Shown here: in pieces, positions 16,310-26,148 of the stretch
How the letters are laid out: every line of letters starts with the position of its first letter
How positions within the stretch are numbered: position 1 is the stretch's first letter
Assembly: GCF_020085105.1 (NCBI RefSeq)
Contig: NC_058047.1
Coordinates: 19,402,001 to 19,466,000, forward strand
Reading direction: 5' to 3'
Origin: Siniperca chuatsi
Lineage: Eukaryota > Chordata > Actinopteri > Centrarchiformes > Sinipercidae
DNA length: 64,000 bases
Notes under the pieces: model-generated
What the model saw: only the letters and a program-made list of their open reading frames with translations
Database searches by the model: none
Told to the model about the DNA's origin: nothing
Program-made: the position numbers and the translations under genes

Positions 16310-16529
16310 CTTGTCTGTCTTCCTTCTTTTCACGTTGGCGAACTCAAGTTAACGTTATTAAGTTTTGTTTAGCTCCGAGAACCAGCAGAGTAGGCTACTG
16401 GTTGTATCTGCTCTGCAAACTGTTTGTTAAAAAACCATAATCAACCTAATGACTGAATATTTGCCTATAAAAACAGTCTTCATTTGCTCCATGTCTTCTT
16501 CCACTTTGTTTGTAGCAGCTAGCTAATGG

Positions 16530-16542
16530 GTTGCTTAGCAAC
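16530..16542. promoter_or_regulatory. RFX X-box upstream of armh1
   Basis: GTTGCTTAGCAAC is a near-palindromic X-box (GTTGC-N3-GCAAC), about 220 bp upstream of the armh1 ATG. RFX factors bind such sites in promoters of ciliary genes. The match to the consensus half-sites is seen directly; binding and ciliary control are inferred. Confidence 0.6.
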
Positions 16543-16559
16543 GCCGCCACGATCTTCGG

Positions 16560-17083
16560 CTCTCTGATGTTTTTAGCCAAAGCATTAATCAGGATATGAT
16601 TGTTTTTTTAAAAGTAGCCTATAGTTTTAATAATATATGATAAATGTATATAATTTAGAGCAGGAAATGTCCCTTATGTAACATTTTGGTAGAAAAAGTA
16701 TTTACATAAAAGAAGGCTATTTTTCCAAATTCCAGTTCACTCTCTTTAGAGAGGAAAATTTAGCCTAGTTCTGGATCTTAATGTATAATAAAATAAAGCC
16801 CTTCACTGACTCATGATAGTTGACTAAGAAATCAATATGTGAGACCTATAGTTTGTGTTGTATTATCTCTCACTTGTTTAGTTACATATTAGCAATATTA
16901 CCAGCATTATGGAGCCAGCAATGTAGCATGAAGACCTCTCAAGATGTCCCTGCAGTCATTTGTTATTCAAGAGAGGGATAAAAGTGACAAGGTAAGGTTT
17001 AAATGTACAAATAACTGACTAATCCAAACTTTAAAAATGTATGTAGTTAAAGGAAAAATACAAGTCTTAAGATAAGATTTAAA
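16560..17083. other. intergenic, nothing recognised
   Basis: AT-rich sequence between the armh1 promoter and a LINE fragment. No exon or RNA gene was seen. Confidence 0.4.
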
Positions 17084-17269
17084 CTACTCAACAGAATCAA
17101 ACTCTCTGATGTCAACAGGAAGTTGATTCCAGAGACAGGAGGTGCAATAGAAGAAGTCCCTGCAGTCTCCTGTGACCTGGGTTTCCAGAGGTTTGTGAGC
17201 CCATTCAGGGGTTGTGGAATACAGAGGAATTGCCGATGTATCGTCCTTTATCATGTTTTTGTATTGCAT
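17084..17269 (-). mobile_element. LINE reverse-transcriptase C-terminal fragment
   Basis: The minus-strand frame includes FYCTSCLWNQLPVDIRE, which fits the (F..A)PxLWNxLPxxIR motif found near the C-terminus of many fish non-LTR retrotransposon ORF2 proteins. Only about 60 codons are kept and there are no ends or target-site duplications, so the clade cannot be assigned. It lies antisense to the lgals3bp-like genes, 550 bp upstream of their signal-peptide exon. Confidence 0.45.
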
Positions 17270-17815
17270 AATAAAGGGACTTTAAAGTTCAAATTTTATT
17301 TTCTATTTCTACCATTGTCACTTGCCAAGGCATTGTTGATGATGAATCCCTAAATAAATATGTTAACATAACTTCATGGCACCATAGAAAAATTTCACAT
17401 TTGACCTTTGTTGGACATACATAAATATTTCATGTGTGGTAAAAATCATTGTATAATTGAAAATTAAAAAAATGGCCTATGTGAGAATAAAATGTGGTGT
17501 CAGATTTCAACTGTTATTCTGAGAAACACCCCTTTAGTGGGTGTGGTGATTAAATATCTGCATACAATGTGTTAAACTGTGCACAGATTTCCCCAATTTA
17601 TTTCTTCAGTGAGAGACCTTTCTTCAGTTCACTTCATTTTGAGTTCTGGTAAGTTCATTCCTATTTTTAACCAGAAAAATGTATAGGCTACCGCAAATAA
17701 TATGCGATGCCACTGCATATTATTTGCATAGAGAAAACATAAAATAAGAAAATGTTTTTGAATACAGTAACTTAGTTCCTGTTTTACTTCTTTACCCCAG
17801 TGCACTGCAATCAAA

Positions 17816-20800
17816 ATGAAAGAAAATACTTTATTATTCTTCTGCATTCTTTTGCTGAGCGTCAGCTTGTCCGCTGGTGAGTAAACTGTTCTTATCCTGT
17901 GAAGCTGTAATACCTCTGTGGTTGTTTTTTAATGTCTAAGCACAGCTTAATTTAACACCACCACGCGTGAGACAAATAAATATAAATGTACTCTTCTTTG
18001 AGTGAATAAACAATATTCTCAATGGCAATAAAGGTGGAAGTTGTAAACCCAAAACACTCATAATTTAAAAAAAAAAAAAAATCAACTTTAAAATTAACTG
18101 TCAACTGGTATGAAGCAATCTGGGCTCGTTTTGTAAATGAAAGTGGAGCCAATATACAGTTAAGACAACACTGGTGATTCATAAGTCACATAACATGTAA
18201 CATTGATTCAACACTGACATTATTCATAGGATAAACCTATGTAAATGTAAGGCAAAAACTGAGCTCATTACATTACATTTTTCTTTAGGTCACGAGGAAG
18301 GTTTTATTAGGCTGGCTAATGGTCAAGATCACTCTGAGGACTGTGTGGAAGTATGCATCTTCCATGGAGAAATAAAGGATAAAATGTCAGACGCCAATTT
18401 CCCCTCACAACAAAATCACTCGCTTTGCCCATAGTGTGTGAAGGATATCAGTGATGAAGATTGCTCAAGTGAAAGTGAAAATGTCACTTGCCCTTCTTTG
18501 CCAGCTGTTAGTTTGAAGATTGAGGAAAAGAACAGTGAGATGGAGGGACGTATTTGTTACAGCAATAGGCTTGTTGTGTGAAGGAAGGTATGTGGTCCAC
18601 ATTGATGAATTTAATGCTGTTGATGGTGAGAATCTTGTATTTGTACCAAGCAGCGCAGAACAAGTCTATAAATGCCCCTGAAACCTGTTCTCCTACCAAG
18701 TGGTGGTACATCCTCAGTACTCAACAGATTAGTTTCTGTTTCAGCAAAACAGAAACAGAACTTCAGTAAAGAGGATATGGACAAGTATGATTTATGGACA
18801 GCATATAATCTTTTATACAAGGGAAGTAAAACATGATGACCAAACTTATCCTGTGCGTGAGCCTGCCAGGGGCGCCTCACAGGAACAGTGGAAACTAGCT
18901 GACAGTCTGTCTTGGTCTGTGTGTAGAGCACCCGCCTGGTGCTGTCTGTACCGAATGTCAAACTCAAAGCCAAAATCAGGGTGCAAGAAACGCAAGAAAG
19001 ACATGCAGAAAGGGGCTGAAAGAGAGAACAAAGGGTGACAATTTGTTTCCCAATGTTTCTCCAAGAAAGGCAAGTGCCCATGTTGTGTCCATGAGAACCT
19101 ACACAGCCACATTAGCATTTTGTAAAATAATATCCTGGCTTAATGTTGAACCCAGTTCCAAGCTAGCTACAAGTACAATATCACTGGTGGTTTGATTTCG
19201 CTTAAATACACTCTATAGATTAGCATTATCCACTTACAACATTCTTAGCATTACATTTTGATTATTTAGCTGAAATTTAAGCAATACTTAAATCACTTTG
19301 CAGGTGTGGTTTGTTACAGCAATGTAGCCTACATGGGTGCTCTATGGGGGCCCAATATTATATTCTGTCATGGGGGCCAAAATCTCTGGGAGCATCCATG
19401 AGCCCAGCTGCAGTTTCACAAGTGTTATGGGATATGTGGTTCAGTTGTTCAGGGCTGATAATTGTGTTTGTGATGGCTGCCTTGTTTTCATTTCTCTTTG
19501 CTTTGTTATGTGATGATGGTAGAGGAAAGTCCATCGTAATGTTGCTTATGTTCTTAAGTATATCCTTTATTGTCTGACAGTAATACAATTTGTGGTAAAA
19601 GAATAAAAGATCATATTTGATTTATTTTGTTATAATTTATTATTATCCTTTATTAGGTACTTGCACACTTAATAGATAGCATTAGTGCTACATTTATAAG
19701 ATGTATTTGATTTATTGATTCATTGAGTAATTATTTTACAATATCTGAAAAACAACATATGTAAATGTATCAAGTTTGAGAAAAAGTCAGCAAAAGGCAG
19801 GAAAGGATTCACACATACATGCTACGTACTGTAAAAGGCTTGTAGTGTGAAGGGAGGTTCGTGTTTCCTATGTTAGATTTAAAGTGTTTGATTGTTACAG
19901 TCAAAGCATTTGTTCTAACAAGCAACAGTATGACACAAGTCTGTCTATGTTTAACACTTTCGTTTGGCCACATCAATAAAGAAGGGAGGGAAGAGGATAA
20001 AGAAGTCACTGAATGCATTATATTGAACTTCAAATTTCACATTTTTAGAGATATATCAGCTTGTCTGCTGGTGAGTAAACTGTTCTTATCCCGTGAAGCT
20101 GTAGTATCTCTGTTGTTGTTGTTTTCATGTCACCACCATGTGTGAGACAAATAAATATAAATGTTTACTGGCTTATCTTCTAGAGTGAATAAACAATATT
20201 CTCAATGGCAATAAAGGTGGAAGTAACAAACCCAAAACACTCATGATTAAAAAAAATATTTATACAATGTATTTTAAGTAAAATAATATAATTTGCTACT
20301 TTGTTTAATCACATCCATTGCAAATTCTTCAGTTCCTAAATGGCAAAATGTGGCTCTATTAACTGTCAACTGGTATGAAGCAATCTGGGCTTGTTTTGTA
20401 AATGAAAGTGGAGCCAATATACAGTTCTAGATGGCAGACAACACTGGTGATTCACAAGTCACATAACTTTAATATCGATTCGATAACATTGACATTATCC
20501 ATACAATAAACCGTAAACTTTTTATAAGAATGACCAGTTTTACTGTAAATGGAAGGCAAAATGGAGTTTTTACTTTAGTGTAAATACAGACATTTTTTTC
20601 ATCTTTTTCTATTCGAATTGAACTCATTGAAGACAGATGGCTAAACTTGGTTATTATATTAAATTTTTCTTTAGGTCATGAGGAAGGTTTTATTAGGCTG
20701 GCTGGTGGTCAAGATCACTCTGAGGGCCGTGTGGAGATCTTTCATGATGGAGCTTGGGGGAGCGTGTGCGATGATGACTGGGACATAAATGACGCTCATA

Positions 20801-22724
20801 TAGTGTGTCGCCAGCTCCAATTCCCTGGTGCAACAGAAGCTCTAGCATCATCTGCATTTGGCAATGGTAATAAAGCTCAATTTGACTGTGACCCTCTGAA
20901 ACTCAAAGCAGTACGGTACAATCATACATGTGCCAAACACTAATGATGAAAACCTGTCATTTGAACAGTATTTAGTACAAATGGCTATATTGTCACTATC
21001 TGATTTTATTCTGTGATTGATTTTGTGTTAGGGGATGGTAACATCTGGATGGACAATTTAGGCTGTATTGGGACAGAGATGAACCTGCTCCACTGTACAT
21101 TTCCCGGTTGGGGGATCCATAACTGTGGTCACAGTGAGGATGCTAGTGTTAGATGCCAAAAAGGTAAGGCAACCAATGTTTAGGCAAGAAGTATGCATCT
21201 TCCATGGAGAAATAAAGCATAAAAAGTCAGACTCCAATTTCCCTTAACAACAAAATCACTCACTTGGCGCATATTGATCTCTTTCAGGGCCAGAACCTAC
21301 CAACAGGAAGCTAAGCCACGAGTATGATTTGGACCACAATGCAAGCCTCTCTCGTCAGCTGGGGGAGCTGTTCGACAGTGGACGTGACTGTGACTTGAAC
21401 ATTGCTGTGGTGGTGAATAACAACACCGTTGAGACAATCTGTGCTCACAGGGTCATCCTTTCTCTGAACTCAAACCTCAAAACTTCACAGCCAGACTTCA
21501 GCAGCCTCAGCCTTGATGTCACTTCTGACTGCAGTCAACACGCCAACAACTTTGTCAGGTAAAAGTAAACTTGTGACTTTAAACTTTTTTGTCATGTAAA
21601 CCTGTACCTGATTTGTAGTCACTCTCTGTCTAATTGTATGCACTGAGTTAGAAATATCTGAATTTTGCTAATGAAAATGTTTACATTTCAGATACTTCTA
21701 CACAAGAAAGATCAAAGACACACTATCCTCTGCCCAGTGCATTTTCAAGATGGCATCCAACTGGGGTCTGACAGAGCTTCACAATGAGGTTGCAAATATT
21801 TTCAGACTGTTTCTTCCAGAGGATGCCACTTTCCACAGTCAGAACTCTTTCTACCAATATGCAGTTTTTATAGGTGACGAGGCACTACAGGAAGTTTGTC
21901 TTCGCTACCTGGCGTGGAACTATGAGGCGCTGATCCGTTCCCCAGCCTGGACAAATCTTCCATTTGGTCTTGTCAAAGCTCTTCTGTCTCGCTCAGACCT
22001 TGTGGTAAGTAATGAAACTGTCATCCTGAATGGACTGGAGAGATGGGTGGCAGCCCAAGGAGACACAACTATTCCTGAGATCCTTCTGAAGCTCATCCGT
22101 TTCCCAATGATACCAGCTGAGGACTTATACACACTTGATGGCTCACAGTACCAGGCCAGCAAGTTGCAGGGGTTTCAGTTTAATGCTCTGCCCTTCACGA
22201 CATTGCTCAATGACCTGAGGGAAGAACAAAATGTCTACACATCCAGGATTTACACTGGCATGCCATGGAGCTTTACCTTCAACTACCACGTCGTCAAAGC
22301 TTACAAGGATTTAGGGTTTTACACTCTTCATGGCCAGCGCATCAATATTCTGACATCTGATTTCCAAACATCTGTTCATAACAGTGCCTATTTTGCTTTT
22401 CACAACATGCGCTGGAAAACAAAAGTATATATCAGTGATGAAGATTGTGAAAGTGAAAATGTCACTTGCCCTTCTTTGCCAGCTGTTAGTTTGAAGATTG
22501 AGGAAAAGAACAGTAAGTTACCCAGTAAGATGGAGGCATGTATTCGTTACAGCAATATGCTTGTTGTTAAGTGTGAAGGGAGGTATGTGGTCCACGTTGG
22601 TGAATTTAATGCTGTTGGTGAGAATCTTGTATTTGTACCAAGCAGCGCAGAACAAGTCTATAAATGCCCCTCAAACCTGTTCTCCTACCAAGTGGTGGTA
22701 CGTCCTCAGTACTCAACAGATTAG
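17816..22724 (+). CDS. lgals3bp: galectin-3-binding-protein-like (SRCR-BTB-BACK), intact copy, using the 17.8-kb signal exon
   Basis: Secreted glycoprotein of the LGALS3BP family. Exons: 17816-17876 (signal peptide, MKENTLLFFCILLLSVSLSA), 20675-20866, 21032-21163, 21288-21558, 21692-22724. All junctions are in frame, giving 562 aa against about 585 in human. The SRCR domain (about 22-128) has the six cysteines of a group A domain (SVCDDDW, VCRQL, LGC, LHC, HNC, VRC). Next come BTB (about 140-240, RDCDLNIAVVV and ICAHRVILSLNS) and BACK (about 255-355), then the family C-terminal region ending YSTD. The SRCR exon has no intact signal exon immediately before it; what is left is a donor-side stub at about 20055-20072. 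I therefore infer that the exon at 17816 is spliced over the decayed first copy. If it is not, this gene lacks a start. Poly(A) signal AATAAA at 23035-23040. Confidence 0.82.
18290..18735 (+). pseudogene. collapsed first copy of the lgals3bp-like gene
   Basis: Starts as a copy of the SRCR exon (GHEEGFIRLANGQDHSED), but after about 70 bp jumps to sequence matching the intron before the BTB exon of the intact copy (compare 18350-18430 with 21190-21275). It then jumps to the last 300 bp of the BACK/C-terminal exon (compare 18449-18735 with 22434-22724). Most of SRCR, all of BTB and most of BACK are missing. The C-terminal part carries frame changes and has GATTAG in the same place. The SRCR exon has lost its donor. 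It cannot encode the family protein. Confidence 0.88.
18831..19577 (+). pseudogene. unit A copy of the two-helix ORF, interrupted by the hAT element
   Basis: The first ten codons (MTKLILCVSL) lie immediately left of the hAT element. The remainder (AAVSQVLWDMWFSCSG onward to the TGA) lies immediately right of it. With the insertion present the frame cannot be read through. The 3' part is almost identical to the intact copy. Confidence 0.5.
18867..19399 (+). mobile_element. hAT-type DNA transposon insertion (non-autonomous fragment)
   Basis: Splits unit A exactly where unit B is continuous. It begins CAGGGGCGCC, a known fish hAT terminus, and ends in a degraded complement following GGGGGCCAAAATCTC. 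Eight-base flanks GAGCCTGC and GAGCCCAG are an imperfect target-site duplication; unit B has the single uninterrupted GAGCCTGG. A short coding remnant (SGCKKRKKDMQKGAERENKG) resembles the N-terminal end of hAT transposases with a zinc-finger region. There is no catalytic core, so it needs help in trans or is dead. Confidence 0.7.
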
Positions 22725-23450
22725 TTTCTGTTTCCTCTGGGAACTTCAGCAAAGACATATGGACAAGGATGATTCACAAACAACATATTATCTTTCATAC
22801 AAATTAAGTAAACATGACCAAGCTTGCCCTGTACATGAGCCTGGCTGCAGTTTCACAAGTGTTATGGGATATGTGGTTCAGTTGTTCAGGGCTGATAATT
22901 GTGTTTGTGATGGCTGCCTTGTTTTCATTTCTCTTTGCTTTGTTATGTGATGATGGTAGAGGAAAGTCCATCGTAATGTTGCTGATGTTCTTAAGTATAG
23001 CCTTTATTGTCTGACTAACAATTTGTGGTAAAAGAATAAAAGATCATATTTGATTTATTTTGTTATATTATCCTTTATTCAGTACCTGTACACTCAACAC
23101 ATACCATTAGTGCTGTAAGATGTATTTGATTCATTGAGTAATTATTTTACAATACCTGAAAATCATCATATGTAAATGTAGCAAGTTTCAGAAAAAGCAA
23201 AAGATTCATACATAGGCCTACATGTAAAAGGCTTGTAGTGTGAAGGGAGGTGTGTGGTTCCTACAGTATGTTAAGTTTTAAGTTTTTAATGGTTAGTCTC
23301 AATGGAGCATTTGTTCCAACAAGCAACAGTATGAGACAAGTCTGTCCATGTTTAACAAACCTGTTCTACAAACTGCTACACCATAAGTAGAAGGAGGATA
23401 AAGAAGCCACTGAATTCATTATATTAAACTTCAAATTTTACATTTTTAAG
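20053..23450 (+). repeat. tandem duplication unit B
   Basis: Second unit of the lgals3bp-like tandem duplication. It keeps all SRCR, BTB and BACK exons but begins with only the last bases of the signal exon (AGCTTGTCTGCTG followed by the donor GTGAGT). About 200 bp of intron 1 at 20245-20360 has no counterpart in unit A. Confidence 0.85.
22814..23014 (+). CDS. 66-codon ORF, two predicted membrane helices, unrecognised
   Basis: Starts 90 bp after the lgals3bp-like stop, in the region that would be its 3' UTR. The frame has two ATGs (22814 and 22835) and ends at TGA before the shared poly(A) signal. The product is very hydrophobic: one long stretch (LIIVFVMAALFSFLFALLC) and a second (SIVMLLMFLSIAFIV), separated by the charged loop DDGRGK. 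The same frame exists in unit A, interrupted there by the hAT insertion. Between the units the last 165 bp differ at only two positions, one of them silent, while the flanks differ more. It could be a small membrane protein, an alternative membrane-anchoring end of the lgals3bp-like product, or a conserved UTR element. Confidence 0.35.
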   Translation: MTKLALYMSLAAVSQVLWDMWFSCSGLIIVFVMAALFSFLFALLCDDGRGKSIVMLLMFLSIAFIV

Positions 23451-23599
23451 AAAAGTTAAGGTTTCTCTAAATGATGTATTTTTTGTGCCAAACTTTTGTT
23501 AAGTCCTTTTAAAAATAAAGTAAACATTGTAATTCTGCAACATGACTATTTTTTCAAGGTTGTATCAGGAAAAAAAAAAAAAAAGATTCAGATGTAGGC

Positions 23600-24053
23600 A
23601 GTACATATTAAAAGGTATACCGTGGTTGGCCGCGAAAGCGCGACTAGGACAGTGGAAGTGAAGTGGTAAGGTTCCGTTTATTTAGGAAATACAATGAGTA
23701 ACCATGAGTGTGGAGGTAATTGCTGAGACCAGAGGCTGAAGAGAGCAGGCAGGCGGAGGAAGGGCAGCGGGCTGAGGTGGAGCAGAGGAGAGCTGCAGTA
23801 AAGCCCTTCCGGGAAGCCGGTGGGCAATTGGAGGCAGGTGAGGAAAACGAACCTGGGCACAAGGAGACAAAGAGTTAGTCAGGAGTTGAGATATCATGCA
23901 GGTAATTTCTCTAGGACGGTAGTCAGGAGCCGAGCCATATTACGGGTAGATATACTGTCAGGTGTTGATTGTGGATGGAGAGCAGGTGAGCAGCAGCAGA
24001 TGGGTAGCAGGTGTGTCAGTCGCTGATTGGAAGTTCCTCGGAGGCCACGCCCC

Positions 24054-24101
<48 letters not shown>

Positions 24102-24182
24102 GGAGGGGAACCAACAGGGGACAAACAGACAGAAACACTAGGACTGGTACAGCTGTACCAAGACAGTATAGCGTTTGTTACA
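23600..24182 (-). repeat. LTR-like repeat, probable solo LTR (fossil)
   Basis: Read on the minus strand the block starts TGTAACAAACGC (at 24182), a usual opening of fish gypsy-type LTRs. It contains repeated CACCTG/CTCC-rich sequence and an AATAAACGG signal near 23680, and closes near 23600. It has no coding part. A (CA)n tract interrupts it at 24058-24096. Only a database comparison can settle the family. Confidence 0.35.
24058..24096. repeat. (CA)n microsatellite
   Basis: About 19 CA units inside the LTR-like repeat. Confidence 0.95.
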
Positions 24183-24185
24183 GTT

Positions 24186-25980
24186 ATACTTTCAAAGAAT
24201 GTAAAATCTTTGTTCAGTAATACTGTAATAAACTGTGGTTTTAAGACATATTTATACATGGTTGTGTTAGTACAAATACTGTATTCTGAATTATACTGCT
24301 GCGTTGCGTTAAAATGAAGTCTCATTCATCCTCATCTGTGCTTATATTATATTCGTGATAGCAGGGAAGGAGACCTGTCATTTTCCTAACATTTTGTTGC
24401 TGGCTGAAAGATTGTTGAATATGTGTGGTATAAGAGATCTTAAACTAATGTGGATAGTGATACTAATGTTTTGGGCTCGCCCTCTGTATTCCCTCACAGC
24501 TGAAAATTGCATTCACATAGTACAACAGGGTTGGAGCTGCTGAGCTGATCCATACCAAAGAGCCATGGGAACACTGCAGCATCTCTGCCATGTCAAAGCA
24601 AGACACAGTAGTAGTAGTAGATTTACCTGACCTCTGTTGGGGCTCCTGACTTATTTAATGGAAAATGGCTCCATCTTCTGGCAGCACGGCCCTAAGGTCT
24701 AAAGTAGTGATGGCTTCACCTCTATCAACATTCAATATCTACTTGAAGAGATCAGATGAGGCACACCCAGTGTACGCAATTCCTGTAATCTGACTCCGAG
24801 GATAAACATGTGTCACATTGCATCTAAACTCAGGTTTTGCATACTGTCACTAAGTTCACTTGAGATTTGAACTGACGAAGAGCACAAAGACAGGGTCTAG
24901 AAGAAACAAATATTTGTGAAACATGGTGCCACTGTCAATAATATACTGTCAAGTATTGAAAGTAAAAGTAGAAGCAAAATGTTCTTAAGTCAAGTTCAAT
25001 TGGGCCCCAACAACACATTTTACCCCAGGTCCAATAACAGGTTAATCCAGCCATGTTGTTGGATAGTTTAATCTCTAAAAATGGATCATATTTAATATGA
25101 TTATTGTATGTTCAGTCATAATGTGAAAATTAACAAGTAGGCTAACTATAGGCCTATCTGTCAAACAAATGTTTGGCAGAAATGTCTAACTGAATTTTCC
25201 TCCGAAATGTATGGAGTAGATGTTTAAAGCATCATGAAGTGGAAATACTCAATAGAAGAAGTACATCAATATTATATAGTACTTTAGTAAATGTGCGTAG
25301 CCTACTTAGTTTCCACTGCTGAACTACGGATTGATCTGACCCCATTAGAGGTTTTTGGAGCTAAACACATATGATTGTCTCCTGTTGTGCGAACACAGGC
25401 CTATATTACCACCACGTGGGGGTGAAAGGAACTGAACCCAGTCAGGACACCGCGCTGGAGGTTTGCTGCCCTCCGCAGGCTGCTTCCCGGTAAACGTGCT
25501 TCTTTTCGGAGATAAAGAAGAAACATCTCGGTGTAATGAAGAAAACCACAGTAACATAGTAAAGTACGGGACAAGGTCGTATCATAACACCACACAAATC
25601 ACTGGCCTTAGTGTGTAGTGTTTCTCATATACAAAGACCCCATAATCTTCAGGATGCACTTTTAATCTGCCTAAATGCCAAATAGCGGTTGGTTCACGCG
25701 CACGGGGCGACACTTCATCTGTCCGGAGGAAACGCAGATTTATCGCTACATTGTTTACATTTTTAATAACATTTAAGACATTTTCCACAACCCCAAACGA
25801 TTATTTCATCTTATCAATGACTGTGTGGTATTTTTAGTGTAATGGTTGTGTGAATAATGGCAGATAGACCGGCATGGCACGTCAGAAGAACACAGGGAGA
25901 GTGACAAGGACGGGGAGAGGGAGAAAGAAAGGGGAGGGGAACTGACATTAAAGCAACACAACAAGGAAACTACACTGCAG
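24186..25980. other. intergenic between lgals3bp-like repeat and mpnd
   Basis: No exon was recognised. Apart from the hAT terminus at 24999-25055 it holds only AT-rich sequence. The last few hundred bases before mpnd are richer in CpG and G-runs and probably belong to its promoter. Confidence 0.4.
24999..25055 (-). mobile_element. hAT terminal fragment
   Basis: On the minus strand it begins CATGGCTGGATTAAC and continues with the GGCCTGGGGTAAAATG-like and GTTGTTGGGGCCC blocks characteristic of a fish hAT family end. Only the terminus is present. A related end lies at 49605-49666 in the opposite orientation. Confidence 0.5.
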
Positions 25981-26148
25981 AGCCACAGACGCCTTCATTT
26001 TATGTTTTTGAATAATAGCCGGAGCTAGTGAGGCGAAGTGTATCTGAAATCTGCCCGGAGCTCAACCCCACACAGCGTCAAGTGCCCTGGAAAAGAGCCG
26101 CTTTTGACCGAGTTGGATTTCTAGGCACTCTCCGACGCTTTCAGAGAT

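Larger units (their letters stand above)
17863..20052 (+). repeat. tandem duplication unit A
   Basis: From the 3' half of the signal exon onward, unit A aligns with unit B (20053 to about 23450) in exon-flanking, intronic and 3' flanking sequence. Examples are 17963-18170 against 20145-20455, and 19410-19740 against 22850-23150. Unit A ends where the 3' flank (compare 20010-20047 with 23410-23448) is joined to the end of a signal exon. This places the duplication breakpoint inside exon 1. Confidence 0.85.

Noticed and set aside
16310-16333. Earlier armh1 start giving MKRRKTDK
   Set aside because: The codon there is GTG. The ATG at 16309 gives a normal start.
18578-19081. ORFs on both strands across the collapsed lgals3bp copy
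   Set aside because: Shadows of degraded exon and hAT sequence; unit B shows the true frame.
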